Source: Theocolax elegans (Eukaryota > Arthropoda > Insecta > Hymenoptera > Cerocephalidae). From it: 64,000 nt of DNA. Location: NCBI GenBank assembly GCA_026168455.1, contig CM047427.1, positions 16,229,301-16,293,300 on the forward strand, given 5' to 3'. Shown one piece after another: positions 20,244-32,517 of this stretch; the first letter of the stretch is position 1, and every line of letters begins with the position of its first letter. The notes beneath the pieces are model-generated. The model had not been told where the DNA came from. It saw only the letters and a list, made by a program, of their open reading frames with translations, and searched no databases. Both the position numbers and the translations under genes were made by a program.

Positions 20244-21178
20244 TTAGCGAGCCTTTATACTCTTTATTTTAGATTTGTCGTGAGTTTTACTGAAGGTGAC
20301 TGGGCATTCGCGGGATGGACGTACGTCGTCGTCGCATTCGACCGGATTACTTCGCGTCTTTTCTTTTGTCTTATCGTTCGCTAGGTAAACGCAGGATGGG
20401 GCATCGCTGGCTCCGCATTCGACTGGATTACTTTCATCTTCCGATATCGTTTGTATTTCGCTTGTGCATATGAGATCGTCATCGTTAACAATTGTAACTC
20501 GCGGTATTCGTATTATTACGTCATAATTGTTGTCGTTAGTAACGATTACCGATGTTCCGGTTCCCCCGACTACGTGTTCTGCGTCGTTCGTTACTACACT
20601 GCGATACGCTATCTTTCTACCGTGGGGTCTCGTGACGGCTTTCGCGGATTTTCGCGGACGGCCGCGTTTTCGTACATCCGGCGTTTTGGCTCTCGCAGGA
20701 GCCTGTTCTCGCACGTTGGTGTCACCCGCTATGACTCGCGTAGGAGTCCGCACGCAATTTGGTGACTGTACGCTCGCATGGGGCGGGTCGCGCGTCGCCC
20801 CTTCTCCCACGATGTCCCTCGGCGGATGTTCTTCTTCCTCATCTGCGTCGAGATCCGGTGAAATGCAATGTTTAAGGTGTTCGGCATGTGCCAGGTCGGT
20901 CACCTTACCGTCTTTATCCAACAACGTATAAGTATTGGATCCTGGTTGGCCTATTATGATATACGGACCTGTCGCCTTCGGAGCCAGCTTAGCCGAAATA
21001 CCTTGAGCTGCTGAGGATAGGACTCTGTTCTTTTTCCACACCAGATCTCCTACGGTGAAAGGTGTGTCCCTCCTTTTAGCGTTATAATAGCTCGCTTGCC
21101 GCTCATGCTGTTGATCTGAGCGTGCAGCTGCAGACTCATGTACTTCCCTGAGCTTTCGAAGTCGCTCTTGCCACAATT
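20244..21178 (-). pseudogene. Integrase C-terminal region of the minus-strand Gypsy
   Basis: About 310 codons are left of the insertion point. The first 100 residues hold the post-catalytic integrase segment with a GPY/F-type motif (TGPYIIIG) and a KRRDTPFTVGDLVWK stretch. The rest is an acidic and basic tail (DADEEEEHPPRD, KRGRPRKSAKA; the latter looks like an AT-hook). The catalytic core of the same protein lies at 35710-36298, and the frame is in phase across the 4-bp duplicated target ctat. The stop is at 20244; no LTR follows. Confidence 0.8.
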
Positions 21179-21182
21179 CTAT

Positions 21183-23470
21183 TGTTACGATATGAGGCTC
21201 AGCTCGCAGAATTTGCGACCTTACTATGTTGTTCTTATTGTATAACTAAGAAATATAAACGATCTAACTTAATTGTTAATTACATACTATTGTTATTTTA
21301 AGTACAATATTATTTCAATAAATGTTAAACACTTTTATCTGCGTAGGCGAATAGATGGCAGTATGTAGATCTTAAGCGACTAATATGAAATCGGTCTCAG
21401 AGGCATATCTTGAATGCTGTAGGAGTGGGAGTGACTTGGGTCCACACACCAAACATCGACCTGTCGAGCACTTCTATTCTCAATAACGACCATGGAATAT
21501 ACCGCCTAAACCGATATTTATTATTATTTTTATTATTGTATGATTACTCATATATACATATATATCAATTCAAGCACTGTGACGTAACTGTACGCTACTA
21601 TTGGAGTTTACTAGACAACGACGACAGATATCAAAATTTTGATAAGAGCCCCACCCCCCCTAAAATTCATCGTTCTATACGATATGCATATTTGTTCCCA
21701 CCTATACCATCCATTGTCACTATAGTTAACACATATTCCTATATACAGTATACTAATGTATGTTCACCCTCGCGGTGGTTGGATAAATGATCAAAATTCT
21801 AGATCGCCCACTACAGAGACGAGCCACGCACATCCGCAGATGAGGTTGGCCCTGCTACGAAAACGTTCCAACACCAATAATAGTCGATACACCGACCATT
21901 TCTGGCAGATGAGAGTTCTATCAACGTTGATCGAGTGATACGTAACTAAACGAGGCGGCTGCCGATAAATGTTACCAGAGGGAGACGATAAGCTGCCGAC
22001 GACCATCAAACATGCGACAGTCGGTAATATATTACCCACCATCGATAAGGAGTGAAACTGTCTTACCGACATACGGCAAATCTTCCCGAAACAACTTCTC
22101 GATCATGAATAGCGTCGACTGGTACCATCTGAAGACTCTTACAATGCAACTGTTTATTTATAATTTTGTTTAAACATATAAAGGGACAAGAACTATATGA
22201 ATATTATTGAATAACAAGTATTGCACTAATCGCAAGATGCGATAAAAAACCAGCGTTACTTATATACATACTTTTTATACTAATATACGCATGCTTATTA
22301 TAAATGAATGTAATGTTACCATTTAAAATTATTATAAATAAGAAAGGAATATTTCTAATCACAGGAAACATCAGTAAACAACACCGCGAAACACAAAACG
22401 TCTCTATTTCGAAATTTAACTTAAGCGATCGACTCGAAATTTCATATACAACAGACTTTTGTAATAAAGATCCTTTTCCCCTCCCGATAATCAATAATAT
22501 ATTAACGAATATTGTAAAACCAACGAACATAGAACATTCTAGAAACATATAGAGTAATTATACGACGTAGAAGCCAACGGAATAAATATCATGTATCCTT
22601 ATAACATCCGGTGTTAGATATCGTCGCCAGTTACGATATTTTCGCGTAAAGTTTAAGTCAGCGTTTTCGCGCTTGACAACAACGGACCAATAAAAAGAGA
22701 CCAACGCTTCTAGAACCTTCTATGTATCGTCACGCGCGACCAATCAGACTGAACTATCCCCGCCACGATGCTACTCACGAGCGCAGTGTGCTCGTCGACT
22801 CCCGCCAGTGCTCAGACTGCCTTGATACCAAACGGACGTGCAATCGCGCCACTCCGATAATCGTCGAACGGTCTTCTTCTATTAAGATACAAAGTATATT
22901 CTAATTTATACCGATAGTAAGCGGACGCGTTCTAATTACCGTTCCAGTCAATATTTCATTGTTAATATCGCTTAATTATACTGATTTATATTCGTACGTG
23001 CACGAGCACCCGCGACATAACGCGAAGAGTGTACACTAAAAATAAATAAATAATCGTACCACTTTATCAGGTTAAAGTTGATTATCGAGTTATTTATTTC
23101 TTTACTAATCTTTCCTTATATACATAGAAGGAACTAGGTATTAATAAAAGTATAACGTCGAGGTAAAGTATATAATTTAAAAGCACGGAAAGTAAATATA
23201 CATCGGATCATCGAGGAGGACAGGCTTTCCAATCACGAGAGAAACAAACTGCACTTTACACGAGGGTTTTGGCACTTCTGCCATCTTGTAAATTCACATA
23301 AATAAAGCTTTGCCACACGCTGCCTCATTAAGCTCAACGGAGGGTCACCACGCCTATCAATCCTCGAGAGTACGGGAGAAACGATTTAGTCCCTCCGAGC
23401 CACGAGACATCTAATCCCATCTCAAACTTACGAACTGCGTAAAGTCCGAAGGATTGACCAGTACGTTACA
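21183..23470 (+). repeat. 5' LTR of plus-strand Gypsy-type element (2.29 kb)
   Basis: Begins tgttacga and ends gtacgttaca. It is unusually long for an insect LTR. Frames within it (e.g. 22204-22548) also occur in the 3' LTR and do not resemble known proteins. Confidence 0.88.
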
Positions 23471-23490
23471 TTGGTGACAGCGGAGGTGGG
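23471..23490 (+). promoter_or_regulatory. Probable primer-binding site
   Basis: ttggtgacagcggaggtggg directly follows the 5' LTR, the position of a tRNA primer-binding site. I could not assign the tRNA with confidence. Confidence 0.5.
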
Positions 23491-24528
23491 ATTTTTCGTC
23501 TGAAAAAAAAATACAGAAACAAGGTAAATGCATTATCATTATTTCATATTTTGCAATTTTCTTACAAACATTTCTATAACTTTGGCGTGATTGTATTCAA
23601 ATACTTATTGATAAATTGCATGAATTTTACAATTTAAAATATAGAAGATCAAACGTATATAATATTAATAATTACTTATTTAATGCATGATTGTTATAAT
23701 TTGAATGACGGCTGATTTTCTAATTTTATTGTTCACACGGTCACGAAATTCATTTATTATTTTTATCGCACTGTTCTAAGAAATAATACGCGAGTGACGC
23801 ACGAGTAAGACTCGAGTTACTTGATAACGCTTACACTGCACTCTTCGTGTTGCGACACTAACTTTTTATATCTCTATACATACTCTTTTATAATACTGCA
23901 TAAGTCATATTATTTCATGCATACAACTAACCCATTTTTATTCGACAAATTTTGTTTCCCATATTTCTCATAAACACATATTAAATTTTCATATCCAATT
24001 TATATTCGTTACTATTATTATCTTGTGTGGGTAAAACCCTGCCTTATCTACGCAACAGTTATCTACTGTCGGTAACTTACCGATCGTCGATAACAGTTGC
24101 CCATAGCCGGTAACCGTCGGTAAGTGTTACCCACCAACAGTAATCGTCGGTATACTCACCTCACGAGGTAACCCTTTATCATTAAATACCAGTAGCTTGC
24201 AATTAGTTCATCTTCGTTTTCGACAATACGGTAGCTTTCTTTACCTTGCGGCTTTGTGACGTAACGATAATAATTCATTCAACCTATCATTGACTTCGAT
24301 TACTTTCAAGGCGTCAAGCGTTTGCGACATTCTAATTCAAATTATATTTTACGAATTTCTTTGTCCCCACATATTAATTTAAAATTTTATTATATATCAG
24401 CATTAAGAAACTAGTGCGACATTTCCCTCTTTTCTCCACATCCCAGCGTCATATTTAGGCTGCTAGACTGTTAACATTAGACACTCGTTACTCGACATAT
24501 TTTAAAAAGAAAATAAACACGCGTTACT
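23491..24528. other. Untranslated leader of the plus-strand element
   Basis: AT-rich leader between primer-binding site and gag. It has a palindrome-rich stretch of cggtaac/gttaccg words at 24060-24170. No frame of note. Confidence 0.5.
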
Positions 24529-26046
24529 ATGTCGGACTCCGAAGTCGAATATACAGTAGAGGATCTTAAACGGGAAAGAGCCGAAGTGAGAGAAAGAGAA
24601 CACCGATTACGTCGATTGGAGGCAGCACTAATAGAGAAAGAGACAAAGATGCTCAACGAGGTTAAGGAAACGCAGCAAATAACGCTAGACGCTTTGCACG
24701 ACGCCGAGCAAGCAAACGAACAGCTGACCCTCCAGCTGGCCGAGGAAAGACGACAACGAGTAGACAGAGGAAGGGAAATGACGACGCCGACCGACGCGCA
24801 TCGATCAACACTCACGACCTCGCCACGCACAATATTCGATACGTCTTGTGTAAAAGACCCAACGACGCCCAGTAAAACGTCAACGAACCCGCGAATTATA
24901 CACAATGAACCGTATTCTGGACCACTTCTCCAACAAATGTCGGATATTAGAAGAGCTGTCGACGAACTCAGACAAAATAGAATGGCTAGGGATCCCAACA
25001 ATGGAGGTCAGGCGGGAACTAATAACTTATATGTACCGCCCAATGTTTACGTAAAAGAAGCTCTTCATGGAGTCCCAAGGTTCAATGGTACCAATCTTAT
25101 GAAATTCGCACGCGCCTGCAAACGAGCAGTTAAATCGATCCCTCGTGCGTTAGAAGTAGAGATCGTCAAATTATTAAAGAATAAACTGGACGACCAACCT
25201 TATACGGCCGTGGACGGCATGGAATTCGATAATCTAGAAGAGTTCATCGACCGTTTAAAGGTAGTTTTTGCACCAACCGAGACAATGAATCATCTGAGAG
25301 GGAAGTTGGACTCTATTAAGCATCTTTACGCCGAACCGCTGCTCAACTATATATCAAGGGTCACTGACATCAAAGATGCTATGCTGGATAGAAGAAGGTT
25401 TGACGTTAATGACGATCTCGACGCTCGTGAAATTTTAGAAATCGAACGAGAAGCTATTGAAGGATTTCGCGATGGATTACGTCCCGCATTTCGCAACCAA
25501 CTTAAAGATCCGCGTCACCTAACCTACCAGGAAGTAGTCGATGACGCCATAGCCGTCGATAAACAAATGGAGAGAGATGAAATTAAACACGGCGGGAACA
25601 AGGCACGGAGTTTCGGCGAGCGCGACGAACGCAAAGATTTCGAACGAAACAACCATAGACGTCCGGTCAATACACACAGCATATTTCAAAATCGGGACCG
25701 GCAGAATTACAATAAATATCAAAGACAAGACGATAGAAATTTCAGAGGTCGAAGAAATTATGATAATTACTACTCAGGAAGATACGAGAGGAATTTAAAC
25801 AGAGATTTTAGAGAACCGAGTAGTCGACAAGATGGACCAAAAGTAATGCCGACGTGTAATTATTGCAAAAACTACGGTCACGAGGTCAGCGAATGCAGGA
25901 AATTAAAGTGGCGAAATGACCAGGAAGATAAACTAAGAAACCAGGGAAACGAGAGCATGGCGGCGCAGAAGGGGCAAGCGCTGCCAAGTACATCCAGATG
26001 CCCCACAAACCAAGTGAGGATGCGCCAGTCTACATCGTCAAACTAA
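24529..26046 (+). CDS. Gag polyprotein of the plus-strand element
   Basis: 505 codons from an ATG in atactATGtcg. Residues 1-75 form a charged coiled coil (heptads in REHRLRRLEAALIEKE). Residues 175-340 look like the capsid region. Residues 350-430 are rich in R, N and Y, and a CX2CX4HX4C zinc knuckle (CNYCKNYGHEVSEC) sits at about 443-456, the nucleic-acid binding nucleocapsid. The frame is intact. It overlaps the next frame by 49 bases in the -1 phase, the usual layout for ribosomal frameshifting into pol. Confidence 0.85.
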   Translation: MSDSEVEYTVEDLKRERAEVREREHRLRRLEAALIEKETKMLNEVKETQQITLDALHDAEQANEQLTLQLAEERRQRVDRGREMTTPTDAHRSTLTTSPRTIFDTSCVKDPTTPSKTSTNPRIIHNEPYSGPLLQQMSDIRRAVDELRQNRMARDPNNGGQAGTNNLYVPPNVYVKEALHGVPRFNGTNLMKFARACKRAVKSIPRALEVEIVKLLKNKLDDQPYTAVDGMEFDNLEEFIDRLKVVFAPTETMNHLRGKLDSIKHLYAEPLLNYISRVTDIKDAMLDRRRFDVNDDLDAREILEIEREAIEGFRDGLRPAFRNQLKDPRHLTYQEVVDDAIAVDKQMERDEIKHGGNKARSFGERDERKDFERNNHRRPVNTHSIFQNRDRQNYNKYQRQDDRNFRGRRNYDNYYSGRYERNLNRDFREPSSRQDGPKVMPTCNYCKNYGHEVSECRKLKWRNDQEDKLRNQGNESMAAQKGQALPSTSRCPTNQVRMRQSTSSN

Positions 26047-27230
26047 ACAAGAGCACTAGTATACCGCACGTGGAGATAACCTCGGAGGATCTAAAGGAAA
26101 AGCAAGTATATACAATGTTAGATTCGGGTGCACAACCGAACGTCATAAAGGAATCACAGCTGCGAGATCACGTAAAAATCAAAACGGAGAAGACTCCTAT
26201 ATTGATAGGAATAAGTGGAGAGGATATTTTCCCACTGGGAACATGTGAAATAAATTTATATGGAAAACTAAGCCACTTTGTCGTAGTAAAAGATATATTC
26301 CCACTTTTGGCTCCCGCGCTATTAGGCTCCATGTTCTTTGACGATAGAAAAGCAAAGTTAGATTTCCAGGGAAATATGTTCATTTTTGAGAATCAAAAAT
26401 TGGATTTTATTAATACCAATGGACCAACATTAATAAAACCATTTAGCAGCGTAATGGTAAAATTAGCATTAGACAATCCGGATGAACACGAGTATGGTTA
26501 TATACCGAAAATAGAATTCACCGATAATCGAATCAGAGCGGGGGACGTCGTTGTTACAAACGATAATGGATACGTTGACGTGGAATTTTTCAATGACGGC
26601 GACATAGAGGCTGAAATATTCCTAACCAATGTCACCTTACTTCCTCTAAGTAAGATGGATAATTACATGATGGATAACTACACCGGAAACAGCGAAAGAT
26701 CCAACGAATCGGTACTTAAGGAGTGGCTCGACAAACTGGTTCCTCTCGAACCCGACTCACCTGCTCTTCCAAGTGGGATACCGTATTATTGTAAATCAAC
26801 CTTAACTAACGCGCCATTGCAGACGCAATCAGTCGCAAGTGAAGAGAACGAGGATTACCTTGACATATGCGAGCGAGACCCGAACGTATGCTTAGTAGGC
26901 ACGACATCGGAAAAACTTCAGGAAGTGAATCTTACGAATTTACAAGTAAATAGTCTTTTAGATACACAATTATTTAATGTTTACGTATCGGGAACCGAAA
27001 ATTTGGAAACTATGGAGTGCAAGGATCCATTGATAGAAGAGTACGAACAGGTTCGTCCGTATCTAGCACAGTCGTTTACGGATATAACAGGGATTATTGA
27101 AAATTACCGCTATCAAGATGCAGCGAAGAAGGATGGAAGGAAAGCCTTGCAAAAAATCAAGACCTTTTCGCATTGGACGAGAGAACCAGGAACAGAAGGA
27201 TTCTGGAGGAAATTAATCAAGACCACTTAA
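25998..27230 (+). CDS. Protease and N-terminal pol region
   Basis: Open for 410 codons in the -1 phase relative to gag. The retropepsin active site DSG is in YTMLDSGAQPNVI at about residue 38-50, with a flap-like ISGEDIFPLGTCEI and a distal LGSMFFDD following. The rest is a poorly conserved linker before RT. At the end the frame passes into the next (27173) by another -1 step; in a working element these would be one polyprotein, so an indel near 27170 is likely. Confidence 0.75.
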   Translation: MPHKPSEDAPVYIVKLNKSTSIPHVEITSEDLKEKQVYTMLDSGAQPNVIKESQLRDHVKIKTEKTPILIGISGEDIFPLGTCEINLYGKLSHFVVVKDIFPLLAPALLGSMFFDDRKAKLDFQGNMFIFENQKLDFINTNGPTLIKPFSSVMVKLALDNPDEHEYGYIPKIEFTDNRIRAGDVVVTNDNGYVDVEFFNDGDIEAEIFLTNVTLLPLSKMDNYMMDNYTGNSERSNESVLKEWLDKLVPLEPDSPALPSGIPYYCKSTLTNAPLQTQSVASEENEDYLDICERDPNVCLVGTTSEKLQEVNLTNLQVNSLLDTQLFNVYVSGTENLETMECKDPLIEEYEQVRPYLAQSFTDITGIIENYRYQDAAKKDGRKALQKIKTFSHWTREPGTEGFWRKLIKTT

Positions 27231-28279
27231 ATCCCGAATTACAGGATAGGCTGGGAAAGCTCATTGAGAACACAGGTAGCATATTTCATCTTAAAGGGGA
27301 ATCTTTATCATCGACGAAGTTGATACAGCACAAGATCGAAACATACGATGAAATACCACCCAATGTCAAGCAATATCCGATCCCACAGAAATTACAGGAG
27401 GTAGTCTACGAACAAGTTATTAAATTATTAGACACCGGTATTATAGAACGCAGTGATTCGCCGTACAATAATCCATTGTGGGTTGTCAAAAAACGTGACG
27501 ATAACCAGGGAAACTCGCAGTGGAGGGTTGTAGTCGACTTTAGAAAACTGAACGAGAAGACGCGACCTTATCCCTTCCCGATTCCAAACATCACACACTT
27601 AGTTGAACAGTTAGGTGGCGCAAAATACTTCATCGTTGCCGACATGTATAGCGGATTCCATCAAATAGAAATTCGACCTGAAGATCGCGAGAAAACGGCC
27701 TTCTCTACTCCTTTTGGGCACTATCATTTTAAGCGAATGCCTTTCGGAATCTCTACTGCTCCGAGTACATTTCAGGAGCTTACCAACAAAGTTGTGGGCC
27801 AGAAGCCACTCACCATGGAAGGTAGAACAAGAGTCAAAGGTATGCTCGGCTACATTGACGACATAATCCTATTCGCTGAGACGCTCGATGAACTAGATCA
27901 AGTCTTTGTGGAATTGTCTAGTAAACTAAAGGAGGCCAATTTAAAACTGAATCCAAACAAGTGTCAATTTTATAAGGACAACGTTATTTTCTTGGGATAT
28001 TCCGTAAGCGCTAGAGGATTGGAACCAAATCCGGAAAATATAAAAGCAATTGTCAACTACCCGATACCAAAAACACAGAAGAACATACGCCAATTCTTGG
28101 GAATTTGCGGATATTATAGGAACTTCATTCCCAACATGTCCAAACTAGCCAAACCTTTAACTAATTTGTTGAAGAAGGATCGTAAATTTGTATGGGGTAA
28201 CGAACAGTCTGAAGCATTCGAAACTTTAAAAACTAAAATTAGTAGAAGCACCCATACTTCAATACCCGGATTTTATTAA
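27173..28279 (+). pseudogene. Reverse transcriptase of the plus-strand element, copy 1
   Basis: 368 codons with the RT palm and fingers: WRVVVDFRKLN, ADMYSGFHQIEI, FKRMPFGIS and the catalytic YIDD at about residue 225-228. Connection-domain sequence (FLGICGYYRNFIPNMSKL) follows. The frame is lost at a one-base difference in an A-run near 28232 compared with the duplicate copy, so the RNase H start that follows (28260-28460) is out of frame. Confidence 0.8.
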
Positions 28280-29087
28280 AAATTCTATGTACTACAGACG
28301 CATCGAACTATGCGATCGGTGGAGTTTTATCACAAAAAAGGGAATCAGCTGACCTCCCGATCGCCTACGCCAGCAAATCTCTCACGAATACGGAAACAAG
28401 ATACAGCACGATCGAAAAAGAACTATTCGCAATGCTGTACTGTGCAAAACCATTCGAAATGTGGATACATTGACGACATAATCCTATTCGCTGAGACGCT
28501 CGATGAACTAGATCAAGTCTTTGTGGAATTGTCTAGTAAACTAAAGGAGGCCAATTTAAAACTGAATCCAAACAAGTGTCAATTTTATAAGGACAACGTT
28601 ATTTTCTTGGGATATTCCGTAAGCGCTAGAGGATTGGAACCAATCCGGAAATATAAAAGCAATTGTCAACTACCCGATACCAAAAACACAGAAGAACATA
28701 CGCCAATTCTTGGGAATTTGCGGATATTATAGGAACTTCATTCCCAACATGTCCAAACTAGCCCAAACCTTTAACTAATTTGTTGAAGAAGGATCGTAAA
28801 TTTGTATGGGGTAACGAACAGTCTGAAGCATTCGAAACTTTAAAACTAAAATTAGTAGAAGCACCCATACTTCAATACCCGGATTTTATTAAAAATTTCT
28901 ATGTAACTACAGACGCATCGAACTATGCGATCGGTGGAGTTTTATCACAAAAAAGGGAATCAGCTGACCTCCCGATCGCCTACGCCAGCAAATCTCTCAC
29001 GAATACGGAAACAAGATACAGCACGATCGAAAAAGAACTATTCGCAATGCTGTACTGTGCAAACCAATTCGAATACTTTCTAATCGG
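27848..29087 (+). repeat. Tandem duplication inside pol, 620-bp unit
   Basis: 27848-28467 and 28468-29087 are nearly identical, covering the end of RT (from YIDD) and the start of RNase H. Differences are mostly single-base losses or gains in homopolymers around the junction (28230-28290 and 28640-28780). Only a merged single unit would give a continuous polyprotein. Confidence 0.85.
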
Positions 29088-31203
29088 TAGGAAATTTACG
29101 TTTTTCACCGATCACAAACCACTCGTCTGGCTGCATCGTATAAAAGACTCCTCCTCTCGCCTCAAAAATTGGTATTTTAAATTAACGAAAAAATTTCAGT
29201 TTGAGGTAATTTACCAACCAGGAAAGACCAATTACGTAGCAGATGCACTTTCTCGGAATCCTCCAGAGTTAGACCAGGTGAATATTATTGAAAAGAAATG
29301 TGAAGATGCGCACAATAACACACCCGACATGCCACACAGAGAAACGCGACTAAGTACGAGTTCGTCTTCATCAATGGAGATATATTCCAAAGCAACATCT
29401 TCGAAACAGAAGACTATTCCTACGCCCCAACAAACTGATCACGCAGACGAACAAGACCCCCTAACTACTGTTATAGACCATGAACAACCAACGGTCGACG
29501 AAATTACGACATTAGAAGAACGGCTTAGTAAAAATTGCGATACGGGAGATACAAACACTGACAACTTGACTACTGGAGACTCGACTCAAAGTCATTCAGA
29601 TTCATCCGACACAACGAATACACAAAACGAAACGACAGACATCATAGATCCCCCTGCAGTCGAATATGACGTAAATGCGCGAGAACAAAACCGACCATAT
29701 ATTAGTAGGAACATTATAGAAACGCGAGATTCATTTCTTTTAAATCGTGACAATATCATCTATTTCGTCACACAGAAAAACCAACCTCTTTGTACTGGAG
29801 CCAAACAACTATCAGATCGAGATGAGTTACCGGTAAACGATCACTTGACGCTAGGTAGGGCAAAAATCACGGAACGAAACGGTAAGGTGTTGATAGCCGC
29901 TCCTATCAAAGAAAATATTCACATTCGGGTTGATTATGACATTTTTGAAGAAGCAATCGCGTCGGTTCGTGATGTATGCCTATCAATGAAATCCGTTCGA
30001 TTATCGAAAACTTCGAATATCGATGATCTTTCGTGGACAGACATCGTGAACGTTTTAAAGAATAACTTTTCGGACGATACTACAAAATTAATAATTTGCA
30101 ATAATAAAACCCAAATACCGGACCCGGAATTAAGGGATTCAATAATAACAGATATTCACGGTGCTCCCACGAACGGTCATAAGGGTATCACGAAGACTTA
30201 TAACCGGATCCGTCAAAATTACTATTGGCCTAATATGAAAGAAGATATTAAAAAATTAATAAGTAAATGTAGAATCTGTGAAACAAACAAGCTGGTTAGA
30301 AGGAAAGTCAGACAGCCAATGGTCTTAACTGACACTCCGGGTGAAGCGTTCGAGAAATTAGCTATGGACCTCGTCGGACCGTTGCCCGGAACCAAGAAAG
30401 ACAATATTTACATCCTCACCATGCAGGATTTATTAACGAAATTTTGTATACTCGCCCCATTAAGGAATGCCACTTCCAGGGATATCGCCGATGCGCTATT
30501 GAAAAGGTTTATATTTGTACATGGTTCGCCAAGGGTAATTTTGACAGATCAGGCCGCGAATTTTACTTCGGCACTAATGAAGAACATAGCCAAATTATGT
30601 AAAATTAAAACAATAACCACAACAGCGTTCTATCCGCAGGCGAACGGTTCGATCGAGTGGATGCACCATTCGCTTGCGGAATGGTTAAAGAACTACATAA
30701 CCAACGTAAGGGAATGGGATGAGTGGTGTGAATGCGCTGCTTTTTCATATAATACCAGTGTGCACGAAGCTACGAAGCTCACCCCATTCGAATGCGTTTA
30801 CGGTAAAATCGCGCGTGTACCATCTGACAAACCAATTGTAACCGACCAGACGATCGGAACTTATAATGAATATATAGTTGATTTAAGATCAAAACTTAAT
30901 GACATCCAGAAGGTTGCGGCGGAGAATTTACGTAATGCAAAGATTCGTTCAAAAGGATACTATGATAGACGCTTGAACCCATGTAACTTTAAGGTGGGTG
31001 ACAGGGTAATGCTCCTAGTGGAGCCAAGGAAAGATAAATTCTCACCCCAACACTCTGGACCACATAAAATTCTAGAATTACTACCGAATCACGATGTAAA
31101 AATTACTTATAAAAATGGCACACGCGTAGTACATTCAAATAAATTAAGGAAAACGAGACTTGACACAGAGTCTGAATTGCGCGATTCCGATATGACAACG
31201 TAG
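28780..31203 (+). CDS. RNase H and integrase of the plus-strand element
   Basis: 807 codons after the duplication. RNase H occupies about residues 30-150 (VTTDASNYAIGGVLS, EKELFAMLY, TDHKPLVWL), followed by a long acidic, threonine-rich spacer of about 250 residues. The integrase HHCC finger is at about 455-500 (NGHKGITKTY...YYWP...CRICETN), and the DDE core has D in MDLVGPLPG (about 528), D in LTDQAANF (about 588) and E in GSIEWMH (about 623). The C-terminal domain with SGPHKIL follows. All three catalytic residues are present, so the enzyme looks intact here. Confidence 0.85.
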   Translation: MLKKDRKFVWGNEQSEAFETLKLKLVEAPILQYPDFIKNFYVTTDASNYAIGGVLSQKRESADLPIAYASKSLTNTETRYSTIEKELFAMLYCANQFEYFLIGRKFTFFTDHKPLVWLHRIKDSSSRLKNWYFKLTKKFQFEVIYQPGKTNYVADALSRNPPELDQVNIIEKKCEDAHNNTPDMPHRETRLSTSSSSSMEIYSKATSSKQKTIPTPQQTDHADEQDPLTTVIDHEQPTVDEITTLEERLSKNCDTGDTNTDNLTTGDSTQSHSDSSDTTNTQNETTDIIDPPAVEYDVNAREQNRPYISRNIIETRDSFLLNRDNIIYFVTQKNQPLCTGAKQLSDRDELPVNDHLTLGRAKITERNGKVLIAAPIKENIHIRVDYDIFEEAIASVRDVCLSMKSVRLSKTSNIDDLSWTDIVNVLKNNFSDDTTKLIICNNKTQIPDPELRDSIITDIHGAPTNGHKGITKTYNRIRQNYYWPNMKEDIKKLISKCRICETNKLVRRKVRQPMVLTDTPGEAFEKLAMDLVGPLPGTKKDNIYILTMQDLLTKFCILAPLRNATSRDIADALLKRFIFVHGSPRVILTDQAANFTSALMKNIAKLCKIKTITTTAFYPQANGSIEWMHHSLAEWLKNYITNVREWDEWCECAAFSYNTSVHEATKLTPFECVYGKIARVPSDKPIVTDQTIGTYNEYIVDLRSKLNDIQKVAAENLRNAKIRSKGYYDRRLNPCNFKVGDRVMLLVEPRKDKFSPQHSGPHKILELLPNHDVKITYKNGTRVVHSNKLRKTRLDTESELRDSDMTT

Positions 31204-32517
31204 TTACTAACTCTAAGATTAATATATATGCTTAATATATACACTTATTATAATATGAATAACATTAGATTTCCTTTGTGCAGGATGACCACTGCGGCGA
31301 CTCTTATTAGGCTACTTATGGCACTGCAGCTGAGCATCATCTCTAACGCCATCAACGTACGACTGCAAAACAACTCATCCCAATATAACAGTTATTTCAC
31401 TGACGAAGGTGGACGACTGTGACATGACTAACCTAAAACCAAAAATCGAAGCGAAATATTTACAACTTTTGCAACGGACCGAATTTATGACAACCCAAAC
31501 AGAACAATGTCTTGTAAAGGTCGAACAGAGCATCAAATATTGTGGCATGCACTCACATGTCTCAGACGTGAAAGGAGGCGAATCGACGTTTATTCTACCG
31601 ATTTCAAGGGAAGCATGTCACGATTTATTAAACTACGGACAGACTCTCTTAGGCAATTTGGTAGCAAATAACACTAATAGGCGAACCATTACTGTGGCTG
31701 GAAATGTCGACCTCGAGGGTAACTGTAAAGGCACGACGTACGTGAGTAACAATTACGAATACTCTGATGTGGTTGTCACCGCCAAATTGGAAATCAGAAT
31801 TACTACCGAATCACGATGTAAAAATTACTTATAAAAATGGCACACGCGTAGTACATTCAAATAAATTAAGGAAAACGAGACTTGACACAGAGTCTGAATT
31901 GCGCGATTCCGATATGACAACGTAGTTACTAACTCTAAGATTAATATATATGCTTAATATATACACTTATTATAATATGAATAACATTAGATTTCCTTTG
32001 TGCAGGATGACCACTGCGGCGACTCTTATTAGGCTACTTATGGCACTGCAGCTGAGCATCATCTCTAACGCCATCATAACGTACGACTGCAAAACAACTC
32101 ATCCCAATATAACAGTTATTTCACTGACGAAGGTGGACGACTGTGACATGACTAACCTAAAACCAAAAATCGAAGCGAAATATTTACAACTTTTGCAACG
32201 GACCGAAGTTATGACAACCCAAACAGAACAATGTCTTGTAAAGGTCGAACAGAGCATCAAGTATTGTGGCATGCACTCACATGTCTCAGACGTGAAAGGA
32301 GGCGAATCGACGTTTATTCTACCGATTTCAAGGGAAGCATGTCACGATTTATTAAAATACGGACAGACTCTCTTAGGCAATTTGGTAGCAAATAACACTA
32401 ATAGGCGAACCATTACTGTGGCTGGAAATGTCGACCTCGAGGGTAACTGTAAAGGCACGACGTACGTGAGTAACAATTACGAATACTCTGATGTGGTTGT
32501 CACCGCCAAATTGGAAA
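31074..32517 (+). repeat. Tandem duplication spanning pol end and env start, 722-bp unit
   Basis: 31074-31795 and 31796-32517 are almost identical, each with the last codons of pol, the spacer and the first half of the env-like frame. The first copy has a two-base loss after the signal-peptide-coding part near 31355, which breaks it; the second copy is open. Confidence 0.88.

Noticed and set aside
20451..20931. Plus-strand frames of 104 and 134 codons
   Set aside because: Antisense to the Gypsy integrase C-terminal region; no domain.
22204..22552. 114- and 82-codon frames present twice (also 34443-34791)
   Set aside because: Both are in LTR copies, so duplication explains their conservation; overlapping antisense frames and no family features.
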